Below are positions 1 through 7,565 of a DNA stretch of 64,000 bases, one piece after another. The stretch is taken from NCBI GenBank assembly GCA_963674805.2, contig CAXXNY010000016.1, positions 434,001 to 498,000 on the forward strand, read 5' to 3'. The position numbers and the translations under genes were made by a program. The notes beneath the pieces are model-generated. The model searched no databases and was not told the origin of the DNA. It saw only the letters and a program-made list of their open reading frames with translations. How positions within the stretch are numbered: the stretch's first letter is position 1; each line of letters begins with the position of its first letter. The stretch comes from CALMFG01 sp963674805 (lineage in GTDB: Bacteria; Bacillota; Clostridia; Christensenellales; CALMFG01).

Positions 1-357
1 TTTATTCCTGCTAAGTCGCACTGCTGTTTCCTCTTGAGAAATGTCTTGAAGGCCTGCTTCATATATTCGCGTTTGGTCATCAAAAGAAATCTCAATTCCA
101 TTACCAGTTATACGCTTTTTTAGTACCTCATGGTTCCCTGTGTTCTTAAAATTGACTAAGGTATGGCTAAGCCTATCAACCTTACCCCCATCGTACGTAA
201 TGCCTATTTTCTCATGCCCCGTTTTGCTGCTAATAACAATTGTTGTGTTCATCTTGTATCTGATTTTCATCCTTGCTGTGAAAAACCACGTGACAAAGAT
301 TCCGATGAAAATTCCCGCTAGTCCAACAATAATTGTAACCCACAATTCAACTGTCAT
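1..357 (-). CDS. Partial membrane-anchored protein coupled to hsdM (C-terminus beyond window)
   Basis: The minus strand is open from an ATG at the top coordinate to the window edge, giving 119 codons without a stop. The protein begins MTVELWVTIIVGLAGIFIG, one hydrophobic segment (about residues 5-30), followed by a basic stretch (ARMKIRYK) and a soluble part. This suggests an N-terminal anchor with the rest in the cytoplasm. Its ATG follows the hsdM stop codon directly (TAGATG), so translational coupling is likely. It occupies the place where hsdS is often found but has no visible similarity to a specificity subunit. I do not recognise the family. The gene is real with good confidence; its function is unknown. 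Confidence 0.7.
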   Translation of the reverse strand, partial: MTVELWVTIIVGLAGIFIGIFVTWFFTARMKIRYKMNTTIVISSKTGHEKIGITYDGGKVDRLSHTLVNFKNTGNHEVLKKRITGNGIEISFDDQTRIYEAGLQDISQEETAVRLSRNK

Positions 358-1812
358 CTACACCATCCTCTCTATCTCATCCAGCCCCTCTCCAATCTCC
401 TTCTCCATCGCCTTGATCTTGCCCAGAATCACATCGGGGGCGTCATACTGCACTTCGTCGTATTCAATCTCCTTGTATCGGTTCAGGCTCAGGTCATAAT
501 CATTCGCCACAATCTCAGCTTTGGGAACCAAAAAGCTTTGCTGGGTGCGCTTGCGATCGGCCTCACTGGAAAGGTTGCCGAAGCGTTCGATGATATCGTC
601 AATATCACTGGTGTCCAGTTCCTGCCGTTTATCGTCCAGGCTGAATCCGTCGCTTTGCATATCATAGAACCAAACATTGTCGGTCCCTCCGTCGCCCGTT
701 TTGGTGAACAGCATTATGGCTGTGGAAACCCCGGCGTACGGCTTAAACACGCCGCTCGGCATACTGATCACCGCCTGCAGATGGTGGTTCTCCACCAGTT
801 CTTTCCGGATGCTTTTATGCGCGCCGGAAGAACCGAACAGCACCCCGTCTGGTACGATGGATGCGCAACGTCCGCCTTTCTTTAAGATACGGAGGAACAG
901 CGCCAGAAATAAAAGCTCCGTTTTTTTTGTTTTTGTCATTTTTAAAAGATCGGCCGATACGCTGTCAAAGTCAAGGCTCCCTTTAAATGGCGGATTCGCC
1001 AACACCAGCGAGTACTTCTCGCTGTCTGTATTCTGTTCGCTTAAGGAATCTTTATAGGCGATGTTCGGGCGCTCCACCCCGTGCATCATCATATTCATCG
1101 CGCCGATGCGGAGCATGGTCCGATCCATATCATACCCAAAAAACATATCGTTGTGGTAATGCTCTTTGTCCTCTTTTTTGTTAAACAGCGTGCCGTCATT
1201 TTCATTCAGGTATTCACCCGCCGCCACCAGGAATCCTGCTGTACCCGCAGATGGATCGCAGATGATGTCTTTTCGTGTGGGTTTTGTCAGCGCCACCATC
1301 ATCCCGATGATATGCCGCGGCGTCCTGAACTGTCCATTCGTGCCTGCGGTGGTGAGCTTGGACAGCATGTATTCGTACAGATCCCCGCGGGCATCCTTGC
1401 CTTTCATCGGCAAAGCATCAATCCCGGTCACGATCTTTTCCAACATCTGTGGCGTAGGAATCATAAAAATGGCATCACTCATATATTTGCTAAATGCAGA
1501 TTCTTTATCGGTATGTAAATTCTTAATAAACGGGAAAACCTCTCCCGATACCACTTCATACATCTGTTCGGCGGATAACTGTCGAAAATTCTTCCACCGT
1601 AAGTGCTGTACACTTTCATCAAATACTTTTGAAGTGTCCGTCGGGATGCCAACTGTCTCGTTACTTTCAAGTTCTGTCTGCCTGTCATCCAAGTTTTTAA
1701 TGAACAATAGATAAGTGAATTGTTCAATGACCGAAAGCGGGTTGGTGATGCCGCCTGTCCAGAACATTTCCCAAATTCGATCAACCTTGTTTTTAAAATC
1801 GCCGGTAACCAT
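358..1812 (-). CDS. hsdM: Type I restriction-modification system, adenine-N6 methyltransferase subunit (HsdM)
   Basis: This subunit transfers a methyl group from SAM to adenine N6 and works in an HsdM2-HsdS complex, with HsdR for cleavage. An N-terminal HsdM helical domain (about residues 5-130, with VDRIWEMFW and LLFIKNLDD) is followed by the methylase domain. That domain has the SAM-binding motif DPSAGTAGFLV and the catalytic motif ANPPF. The length of 484 residues is normal. The ATG at the top coordinate has GGAG six bases upstream; a TTG four codons earlier lacks such a site. The next gene starts on the base after the stop codon. hsdS and hsdR are not in the window and would lie below position 1. 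The AT-rich surroundings suggest acquired DNA. Confidence 0.93.
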   Translation of the reverse strand: MVTGDFKNKVDRIWEMFWTGGITNPLSVIEQFTYLLFIKNLDDRQTELESNETVGIPTDTSKVFDESVQHLRWKNFRQLSAEQMYEVVSGEVFPFIKNLHTDKESAFSKYMSDAIFMIPTPQMLEKIVTGIDALPMKGKDARGDLYEYMLSKLTTAGTNGQFRTPRHIIGMMVALTKPTRKDIICDPSAGTAGFLVAAGEYLNENDGTLFNKKEDKEHYHNDMFFGYDMDRTMLRIGAMNMMMHGVERPNIAYKDSLSEQNTDSEKYSLVLANPPFKGSLDFDSVSADLLKMTKTKKTELLFLALFLRILKKGGRCASIVPDGVLFGSSGAHKSIRKELVENHHLQAVISMPSGVFKPYAGVSTAIMLFTKTGDGGTDNVWFYDMQSDGFSLDDKRQELDTSDIDDIIERFGNLSSEADRKRTQQSFLVPKAEIVANDYDLSLNRYKEIEYDEVQYDAPDVILGKIKAMEKEIGEGLDEIERMV

Positions 1813-1868
1813 CGTATACTCCAATTTTCTGTATTTATAATCTGATTGTTATGCAAAATATTAAAAAC

Positions 1869-1897
1869 ATTATATCATTCGTTACAAAGATTTTCCA
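1869..1897 (-). promoter_or_regulatory. Putative sigma-A promoter of hsdM
   Basis: On the minus strand a perfect -10 box TATAAT lies 17 bases from a weak -35 box TGGAAA, about 55 bases before the hsdM start codon. The -10 and spacing are good and the -35 is poor. Confidence 0.5.
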
Positions 1898-2178
1898 TTC
1901 CTTCAAATCCCCGCACATATAAAACTTGACGCCGAGTCATGCAACCCTCCCCACCCTTTCCTTTTCAGCGCACACGTGGGCACGTCGCGCGACACGTGCG
2001 ATGATGTGAATACCTTGTTCGATAAGAAGTGAAAATTGAGATAAATAGGACCGCTTATTAAAAAATTTTCGCCATTTAGGGAATTTTTTTAATGGGCGAG
2101 AGCACAACCGGTTTCCGCATGTCTAGCCTAAAACTTTTTCACGTCCCCCACCCCTTAGAAAAAAGATACAAATAAATA
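1898..2178. other. Gene-free stretch with GC-rich dyads
   Basis: No convincing reading frame with a ribosome-binding site is seen. Around 1980-1999 lies a near-perfect palindrome, GCACG-TCGCGCGA-CA-CGTGC, next to further CACGTG-like words. An imperfect hairpin (TCGCCATT with AATGGGCGA) lies near 2068-2102. The patch 2140-2160 resembles, in inverted orientation, a patch at 3078-3100 on the other side of the next gene. Confidence 0.5.
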
Positions 2179-2202
2179 AAACGCATTATTAAATGCGTTT
2201 TA
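2179..2202 (-). terminator. Hairpin terminator downstream of the methyltransferase gene
   Basis: A perfect 10-bp stem AAAACGCATT / AATGCGTTTT with a four-base loop is followed on the minus strand by an AT-rich tail. It lies about 80 bases after the stop codon and could work in both directions. Confidence 0.6.
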
Positions 2203-2279
2203 GTGTATTTACGTACGGAAGCGCCATCATATCACAGCTTTGGCTGGCTTAGACTGCCCACTTTCAAAATTCTATATAT

Positions 2280-2888
2280 TTATTTTTCTGCCACAGCCAT
2301 GTACATCATCTCATTGATCTTAATGATCCTTGGTTTGGTATAGCCTGCGTTTTGTAAGAACGACAGGGTATCCTCCTCTGTTAAAGACCCACGGCCTCCA
2401 TGTTGATGTTGATTGGCTCCGTTCCCACGGTTTCCAAATTCAACGACATATATTTTGCCATCCGGTTTTAAAAACTGATGATATATCTCCAGGAATCGCT
2501 CTTTATCCTCAATCTCATGAAGCACCGTACACATAAATATTTTGTCTACGCTATCTTCCTCAACACCAAGAATATCAATTCCCGAATTAAAAACATCATG
2601 TTGATGTTTTGTCAAGTCATTATCCACATGAATCGGCACAATGTTGTCAATTGATTCTCTGAGTATTTTACGCTTAAGAACCTCTAGCGGTTCATCATCA
2701 ACATCAACAGCATAAACATGCCCTTGACTAGACTCCTTTGCCATCGGCAGAGAGAATGCTCCAGTACACGCGCCTACATCCATAATCTCGTCGTCGGGTT
2801 TAATATCAAGCACTTCCATAATTCTGTCAATACCAATCATGTTTAGTCGTTGTGTGCTATCCATTCTGCCCATCTTTTGCTTGTCCAT
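2280..2888 (-). CDS. Class I SAM-dependent methyltransferase
   Basis: A Rossmann-type methyltransferase of 202 residues; its substrate cannot be told. Motif I is DVGACTGAFSLPMA (about residues 38-51), followed by an acidic residue ending the second strand (YAVDVDDE) and a late motif KPDGKIYVVEFG, as in UbiE/Methyltransf_25-like enzymes. The chosen ATG (MDKQKMGRM) has AGGAAG about eight bases upstream. The frame is open for another 50 codons upstream, but that part does not look like protein of this family. The gene stands alone, with its own terminator and GC-rich patches on both sides. It could be a stand-alone resistance or modification enzyme, but nothing here proves that. Confidence 0.8.
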   Translation of the reverse strand: MDKQKMGRMDSTQRLNMIGIDRIMEVLDIKPDDEIMDVGACTGAFSLPMAKESSQGHVYAVDVDDEPLEVLKRKILRESIDNIVPIHVDNDLTKHQHDVFNSGIDILGVEEDSVDKIFMCTVLHEIEDKERFLEIYHQFLKPDGKIYVVEFGNRGNGANQHQHGGRGSLTEEDTLSFLQNAGYTKPRIIKINEMMYMAVAEK

Positions 2889-3125
2889 ATACATCTTCCT
2901 ATCGTTTGGTTTGGATAATACTATACTCTCCCTCGTATATTTTATCCGTAACAAAGTTACTTTCAGCCCCAACCATTTATTAAAGTATTGTCGTATATCC
3001 AAAAACACTACATTGAGAATACTCCAAGGCATAACCAATATCCTTCTATTCGCTCGACTTACGGATTTCTATCCCCTTCTAGGGGTGGGGGGGGTCACGT
3101 GCGCGAGGCATGTATCACATGGAGG

Positions 3126-3190
3126 GGCACAAACGGTTTCGGGCGTATTTCGCTATACCCGAGGTGAGGGGGGTATAGCGATTCTGTGCC
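3126..3190. repeat. Long two-part dyad (inverted repeat)
   Basis: A perfect 10-bp inverted repeat (CGCTATACCC at 3151-3160, GGGTATAGCG at 3171-3180) with a 10-base loop is nested inside a second one (GGCACA at 3126-3131, TGTGCC at 3185-3190). No T-run follows, so it is not a typical terminator. It lies in the 660-base gap between the methyltransferase and the cold-shock gene. In that gap I see no other gene besides a G-rich patch at 3080-3094. Confidence 0.6.
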
Positions 3191-3399
3191 TTTATCCCGT
3201 TTCATTGGTTAATTGGTTTGTATCATGTGAATCAATTGCACACGCTGCCACGTCGTTATTTATAAACGAAACTGTGGTATATGAAGAAAGTTTTTTGGTC
3301 TTAGTCTTTGGGGTGCGCTTCCTTTAGTGTCTTAATCGCATGGTTATGCATGCGTAACATTTGAATTATCACCGTCCCGCTAATTAATAAAATATTTTG

Positions 3400-3428
3400 T
3401 TGACTTTTATCATATACAATGCTATAGT
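3400..3428 (+). promoter_or_regulatory. Promoter and long leader of the cold-shock gene
   Basis: TTGACT and TATAGT are separated by 17 bases. Transcription would begin near 3435, leaving an untranslated leader of about 115 bases before the ATG. Long leaders are usual for cold-shock genes, where the RNA itself responds to temperature; that role is inferred here. Confidence 0.72.
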
Positions 3429-3552
3429 TGCCGGGTATTCAAGATAATTATTTTATTCTCACGTGTTGCGAATTAATGCCTTTGATTGATTTGCATAATC
3501 ATGTGAGTTTTTGTTTTTTTGGGTGCAAAATAATTTTTTATGGAGGTACCCA

Positions 3553-3765
3553 ATGAATAACGGTACAGTAAAATGGTTTAACGCTGGAAAAGGTTTCGGC
3601 TTTATCACTGATGACAATGGCGGCGAAGATGTATTTGTACATTTTTCTTCTATCCAAACTGATGGATTTAAGTCTTTAGATGACGGTCAGAAAGTCACAT
3701 ATGAAACTGAAGCAGATCCAAAAGACAGTCGAAAACTCAGAGCAATAAACGTTAATATTGCATAG
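3553..3765 (+). CDS. Cold-shock protein (CspA family)
   Basis: A 70-residue single-domain protein that binds single-stranded nucleic acid, melting RNA structure in the cytoplasm. It has the family start GTVKWFN, the RNP1 motif KGFGFI and the RNP2 motif VFVHF, and covers the whole OB fold. The ATG has GGAGG seven bases upstream; the frame is open a little further upstream, but without a start signal. It is transcribed alone, with a strong promoter, a long leader and a probable terminator. The family member (cspA, B, C and so on) cannot be assigned. Confidence 0.95.
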   Translation: MNNGTVKWFNAGKGFGFITDDNGGEDVFVHFSSIQTDGFKSLDDGQKVTYETEADPKDSRKLRAINVNIA

Positions 3766-3783
3766 TCTAGCAGTAACTAATTA

Positions 3784-3831
3784 AACACTATGAACATCAG
3801 TTGAGCGCAAAAGTTCTTCTGGTGTTTTTTT
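3784..3831 (+). terminator. Probable terminator of the cold-shock gene
   Basis: An imperfect stem (AACAC with GTGTT, and GAAC with GTTC) is followed by a run of seven T. The stem is interrupted, so confidence is moderate. Confidence 0.45.
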
Positions 3832-3901
3832 GTTCTGGAAATTAAATTGTATGCCGAATTGCCTTTTAATCTCTATCTTAGGTATGCTTTTCTTCAAGCT
3901 T

Positions 3902-4264
3902 TTAAATTGCCCTGTCGTGTATACGAAACACCTGCGCTCTGGAGTAATGCAACATATCCGCCATCTCCTCCCAAGGCTTTGTTTCGAAATACCTGAGTTT
4001 TAGGATTGTGTATTCTACCTGCATTAACTCCTCTGTCTCTTCAGGAAAGCGTTCTTTTAGTTCGTCTTGTTTTCTTGATAAACGCAAGTTTTCTTTGCAT
4101 ACTGATACTATACGATTGAAATTCCGCATTCTCTCTTTTGTTTTGCCCTTGCTGATATCCGCGTTTCCAAAGTATCCTTTTTCCATATAATTTTCGATTT
4201 TTTCCCAAATCGCTTCATGAGCTTTCTTAATCTCAGCGTATTCTTTTAACTCTCCCCTAATCAT
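3902..4264 (-). CDS. Small sigma-like / ArpU-DUF1492-like phage-type regulator
   Basis: A 120-residue protein rich in charged helices. Its C-terminal third (LKLRYFETKPWEEMADMLHYSRAQVFRIHDRAI region) reads like a sigma-70 region-4 helix-turn-helix. Such proteins occur as late-gene or element regulators in Firmicutes phages and integrative elements (ArpU, DUF1492). The ATG chosen (MIRGELKEYAE) has AGGGGAG about eight bases upstream. It lies 14 bases after the rep gene on the same strand, so the two probably form one operon. The regulatory role is inferred from the fold-like pattern; its target is unknown. Confidence 0.65.
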   Translation of the reverse strand: MIRGELKEYAEIKKAHEAIWEKIENYMEKGYFGNADISKGKTKERMRNFNRIVSVCKENLRLSRKQDELKERFPEETEELMQVEYTILKLRYFETKPWEEMADMLHYSRAQVFRIHDRAI

Positions 4265-4278
4265 TCTTTCTCTCCCCT

Positions 4279-4974
4279 CTATAACTTTTGTAACCGCACA
4301 TAGATATACCACCCGGATATGAATATTGAGTTAGAGATGTTTATATCTCGAAACACATATCCCGGGTACATCCTTTCAAACAGCTCTCTTGCCCTGTTTT
4401 CGTTGCGGACAATTTTGTCCGTATCTCGTCTGGTGAACATGGTCTTGTTTTCATAGACAATGGGTTTATCTAAGTTCCTGCTGCAGGTATATCTTTTATC
4501 TGCTGTGCTCTTTTCTTTGGTTATATATCGGGCTAATCCTTCTAACCCATAATCATCCGGTTGTAATCGTCTGGCATTCGTTCGTCCTAAATGCCATAGC
4601 CCTTCAGCCATATCCCGGTCTTCAACATTTAAGATCAGATGGTGATGGATACGCTTCTGCCCTATCTCTGTCACATAGATATACTTTAGATGATCTACCC
4701 GCCGTTTCAATCTTCGAATAAAGTTTTGGATATCTTTCTTTGCCTGTTCCTCTGATGGTTTAACCTTATACGTCAACGTCATCCAGATATCTTTCTTCGT
4801 AAAGTTCGTGTTGATTAACCGGATCACCCGCTTAACGGTATTCCTGTGATTCACTTTCTGCTGGGCTAGGGTTGTTATCTTGTGCCGCTTTTCCCGCTTT
4901 GCGTCTCTTTCCCATACCGGGTATACCTCACACTCCAGCATCTCCCCCGAGATAATCGTCTTTGTTTTAATCAT
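4279..4974 (-). CDS. HUH-type rolling-circle replication protein
   Basis: This 231-residue protein resembles the gene II/REP_ORF2-G2P family of replication initiators, which nick one strand at an origin and join to it through tyrosine. Visible motifs are an N-terminal strand with WMTLTYK, the metal-binding HUH motif in RIHHHLIL, and a downstream ARYITKE segment that would carry the catalytic tyrosine. The ribosome-binding site before the ATG is weak. It runs divergently from the integrase; the shared gap holds two iteron-like repeats. It appears complete, which suggests that the small element can replicate or did so recently. Confidence 0.78.
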   Translation of the reverse strand: MIKTKTIISGEMLECEVYPVWERDAKREKRHKITTLAQQKVNHRNTVKRVIRLINTNFTKKDIWMTLTYKVKPSEEQAKKDIQNFIRRLKRRVDHLKYIYVTEIGQKRIHHHLILNVEDRDMAEGLWHLGRTNARRLQPDDYGLEGLARYITKEKSTADKRYTCSRNLDKPIVYENKTMFTRRDTDKIVRNENRARELFERMYPGYVFRDINISNSIFISGWYIYVRLQKL

Positions 4975-5094
4975 ATATATGGTTGGTTAGTTAATACCTA
5001 TTACGAGGACGATAAAACACACTGTTATTGAAAACTAAACGATACTTCTTGTTTTTAATATCTTGCACTATTAACCTCTTTTTGTTTAATATAT

Positions 5095-5141
5095 GAGAAT
5101 ATATGTTCTGCTTTCTATTGAAATACGAGAACATATGAACT
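5095..5141. repeat. Pair of iteron-like direct repeats between rep and integrase
   Basis: GAGAATATATGTTCT (5095-5109) and GAGAACATATGAACT (5127-5141) match at 12 of 15 positions and start 32 bases apart. The same stretch contains an inverted pair, ATATGTTCT and AGAACATAT. The position between two divergent genes suits a replication origin, a Rep binding site or an operator; which one is not known. Confidence 0.55.
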
Positions 5142-5215
5142 ATACTACGACTACACCAAACGCACAATAAAGAGACCAAAAGATGAGACGAATTTAAGAA
5201 AAAGGAGACGATTAC

Positions 5216-6298
5216 ATGGCAACCATACTCAAATACAAGACAAAGAACGGATACCGGTGGCGGGTGAGATGGTGGGATGAGGACGCGAAGCAGGTATCCA
5301 AGACCTTTGACCGGCAGACACTCGCTAAAGACTTTATGGTGAAGTTAGAGAATGATATGCGGGAAGGGACATATACAGAACCCAGCAAGATTAAGTTGAA
5401 CGATTATCTTCTCCAATGGATTGACGGGTATGAAAGTCAATTGTCTCCGAATACCGCCCGGGCTTATCGAATGAATATACAGCATATCTCAAAGTTATTA
5501 GGGAACAGGCAGATACAGAAACTGCAGCCTGCTGAAATTGAAGCTGCTTATGCTGAGTTGGGTAAGACATTATCACCTAAGAGTGTGCTATATATTCATA
5601 CGACCATATCCAGGGCCTTAGCTATGGCTGAAAAACAGCGGATGATTACCCGAAATCCTTGCGTATATGTAGAACGTCCGAAGCAAGACCCACAGAGTAA
5701 AGCCAGCTTTGTACATCCGGACGATATCCCAATGTATTTTAAAACCTTTGAGGACACATACCTTTATGTACCGGTATGTTTAGCATTATTCGGCGGATTG
5801 CGCCGAGGTGAGGCTTTGGGGTTACAATGGGCTGATGTAGATATGAAGCGCGGCACTATGACCATTAAGAACAACTTGACCTACGATGGGTTGAGAAAAC
5901 CAAAGAACGGGAAATACCGGTCTGTACCTATATCCGCACCTATACGGAAAGTACTGATGGAGCAACGGGAGAAGCAGAGCAAAAACAAAGAATTGCTATG
6001 GGATAAGTATTATCGGAGCGACTATGTATGCACCAAAGAGGATGGAACCATACTAGATCCGAGTACTATTTCAAGTCGGTTCGGACAGATACTCGCCCGG
6101 GATAAAATACCGCATGTCCGGTTCCATGATTTAAGGCATACGGCTGCGAGTTTGCTCATAATGGAGGGTGTTGATTTAAAAACCATTTCTGATATATTGG
6201 GGCATAGCAGTATTTCAATAACCGCTGATGTTTATGGACACGTTCTGGATGATCATAAAGCAAAAGCAGTCAGCAAGCTGGATAAGTACTTTTTATAA
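5216..6298 (+). CDS. Site-specific tyrosine recombinase (integrase)
   Basis: A 360-residue integrase that would move an element in and out of the chromosome. An arm-binding N-terminus (about residues 1-60) and a SAM-like core-binding domain (65-150) precede the catalytic domain. That domain carries the first arginine in GGLRRGEALGL, then HDLRHTAASLL, LGHSS and the nucleophilic tyrosine in ITADVYGH. The length is normal and all catalytic residues are present. AAGGAG stands eight bases before the ATG. It is divergent from rep. No excisionase gene or clear attachment site is visible; the nearest tRNA gene is 2.4 kb away. Confidence 0.93.
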   Translation: MATILKYKTKNGYRWRVRWWDEDAKQVSKTFDRQTLAKDFMVKLENDMREGTYTEPSKIKLNDYLLQWIDGYESQLSPNTARAYRMNIQHISKLLGNRQIQKLQPAEIEAAYAELGKTLSPKSVLYIHTTISRALAMAEKQRMITRNPCVYVERPKQDPQSKASFVHPDDIPMYFKTFEDTYLYVPVCLALFGGLRRGEALGLQWADVDMKRGTMTIKNNLTYDGLRKPKNGKYRSVPISAPIRKVLMEQREKQSKNKELLWDKYYRSDYVCTKEDGTILDPSTISSRFGQILARDKIPHVRFHDLRHTAASLLIMEGVDLKTISDILGHSSISITADVYGHVLDDHKAKAVSKLDKYFL

Positions 6299-6438
6299 TC
6301 GTTAATAACATCTAAATGTTTTTCTCGGAAAAGTTCATAAGCATATTGCTATAAAAGCTGTTTTTAAAGTAAAAAAGTTGCTGCATGTGAACAGGGCGTA
6401 AACAAAATGAGTTTCCCCCAAAATATCAGCCGGCGCAA

Positions 6439-6468
6439 TTGACTTTGTCTGTTTTAACACGATATAAT
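6439..6468 (+). promoter_or_regulatory. Promoter of the zinc-ribbon gene
   Basis: TTGACT and a perfect TATAAT are separated by 18 bases and lie 75 bases before the start codon. No other gene lies between the integrase and this promoter. Confidence 0.72.
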
Positions 6469-6542
6469 GATAATATAAAAAGTAAAAATATGTAACAAGC
6501 TTAGATTCGGGATCTAATTAAGGATATAAATCGGAGGTTATC

Positions 6543-6938
6543 ATGAGTTTCTTTAAAAAACTTGGCAAAAACGTTAATAAATTGGGCAAGGATGTAGCAA
6601 CAAAAACTAAAAATATCGCTGAAATCACTCGTTTAAACAGTGAAAATAATCACACGCAGCGAATTATCGAAGATCTATACGCGCAGATTGGGCAAAAGGA
6701 ATATGCGTTGTTTTTAAAAGACGAAGGTGATGAAAAATTCAGTGAGGATTTCGCTAAAATTAAGGCGGCTTTTGATTCGATTGAAGAAAATGAAAGGCGA
6801 GCTCTTGAGCTTAAAGATTTAATTATTTGCTCTAATTGCGGTGCAAAACAGGATATCGAAAACGAATTTTGTGGTAAATGCGGAACAAAATTTCAACGCC
6901 CCGTAAAAGCAAAAGAAGAAACAGATCTTAAAGAATAA
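6543..6938 (+). CDS. Coiled-coil protein with C-terminal zinc ribbon
   Basis: A 131-residue soluble protein. The first 20 residues form a basic amphipathic stretch (FKKLGKNVNKLGKD), a helical charged middle follows (about 25-95), and a zinc ribbon with CSNCG and CGKCG lies at about 97-118. CGGAGG precedes the ATG at good spacing. It has its own promoter and terminator. Proteins of this make-up are common in Clostridia and have no fixed function. It may be the outermost gene of the accessory block or a resident gene. Confidence 0.8.
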   Translation: MSFFKKLGKNVNKLGKDVATKTKNIAEITRLNSENNHTQRIIEDLYAQIGQKEYALFLKDEGDEKFSEDFAKIKAAFDSIEENERRALELKDLIICSNCGAKQDIENEFCGKCGTKFQRPVKAKEETDLKE

Positions 6939-6983
6939 GTATTATCTATGATATTTAGTTTAGCTAATACGCACTTTTGTATT

Positions 6984-7020
6984 AAAAAAAGGCGCCTATC
7001 TAACAGGGCCTCTTTTTTTT
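6984..7020 (+). terminator. Terminator of the zinc-ribbon gene
   Basis: An A-rich arm ending in AGGC pairs with GCCT, and the 3' arm ends in eight T. The stem has one mismatch. Confidence 0.6.
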
Positions 7021-7076
7021 ATTTTACTCTGGAATATGACCTAACTCTTATAAAAAACTCATAGTCAAAACAGTTC

Positions 7077-7289
7077 TTACTCAGTTGTGATAACTTTTGC
7101 ATCCAAATATATTTGGCAATTATCTTTAAATTCACATACTGAGTAATCCTCGCATAGATTTTTGCTTATGATATATTGATCTTTTTTGATGGAATCTTGG
7201 CGAAGTATATATTCAATGCTAATTGTTCTGGATTTATCACTTTTAAAACACATTCCTGTGCAGAATTTATGCTTTCTCTTTGTCCCCAT
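7077..7289 (-). CDS. Small cysteine-containing protein of unknown function
   Basis: A 70-residue reading frame with GGAGG five bases before its ATG (MGTKRKHKF). It has five cysteines in two groups (CTGMC near the N-terminus; CEDYSVC and a later C near the C-terminus), which could bind a metal. There are no membrane segments and no recognised family. It is AT-rich like the nearby accessory DNA and stands alone on the minus strand. The good ribosome-binding site is the main support. Confidence 0.55.
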   Translation of the reverse strand: MGTKRKHKFCTGMCFKSDKSRTISIEYILRQDSIKKDQYIISKNLCEDYSVCEFKDNCQIYLDAKVITTE

Positions 7290-7357
7290 AAAAACCTCCA
7301 TTTGATGATTTGCAATAAAACTTGCATCGTAAAAAGTTTATATAAATAGTAATACAA

Positions 7358-7388
7358 AACCGTATCTTATATGTCTCGTGATACGGTT
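7358..7388 (-). terminator. Hairpin between degV and the small cysteine gene
   Basis: A perfect 9-bp stem (AACCGTATC / GATACGGTT) with a 13-base loop is followed on the minus strand by TTGTATT. It may terminate degV transcription or act as an operator before the next gene. The rest of 7389-7565 shows nothing recognisable. Confidence 0.45.
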
Positions 7389-7565
7389 AAGCATATACTT
7401 GCTACTACATTCCTATTGCGCTTAACAAAAAATGTTTTAATAACTACACAAATAATTCAAAAGAAATTTTTCTGGATGCCGATGTAACTATATGTCTAAA
7501 AACGATAGTTTAATATGCCTGATCAAAATTGGGCCTAAAAAAGAAGTCAATTTACTAAATAAGAA

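Noticed and set aside
1479..1856. A second minus-strand frame inside hsdM, suggesting a frameshift
   Set aside because: The hsdM frame is continuous and complete; the other frame is a shadow.
2839..3327. A plus-strand frame across the start of the methyltransferase and the GC-rich patch
   Set aside because: It overlaps the methyltransferase in antisense and has no start signal.
4991..5179. A 62-codon minus-strand frame between rep and integrase
   Set aside because: It has no ribosome-binding site and covers the repeat region; the translation looks random.
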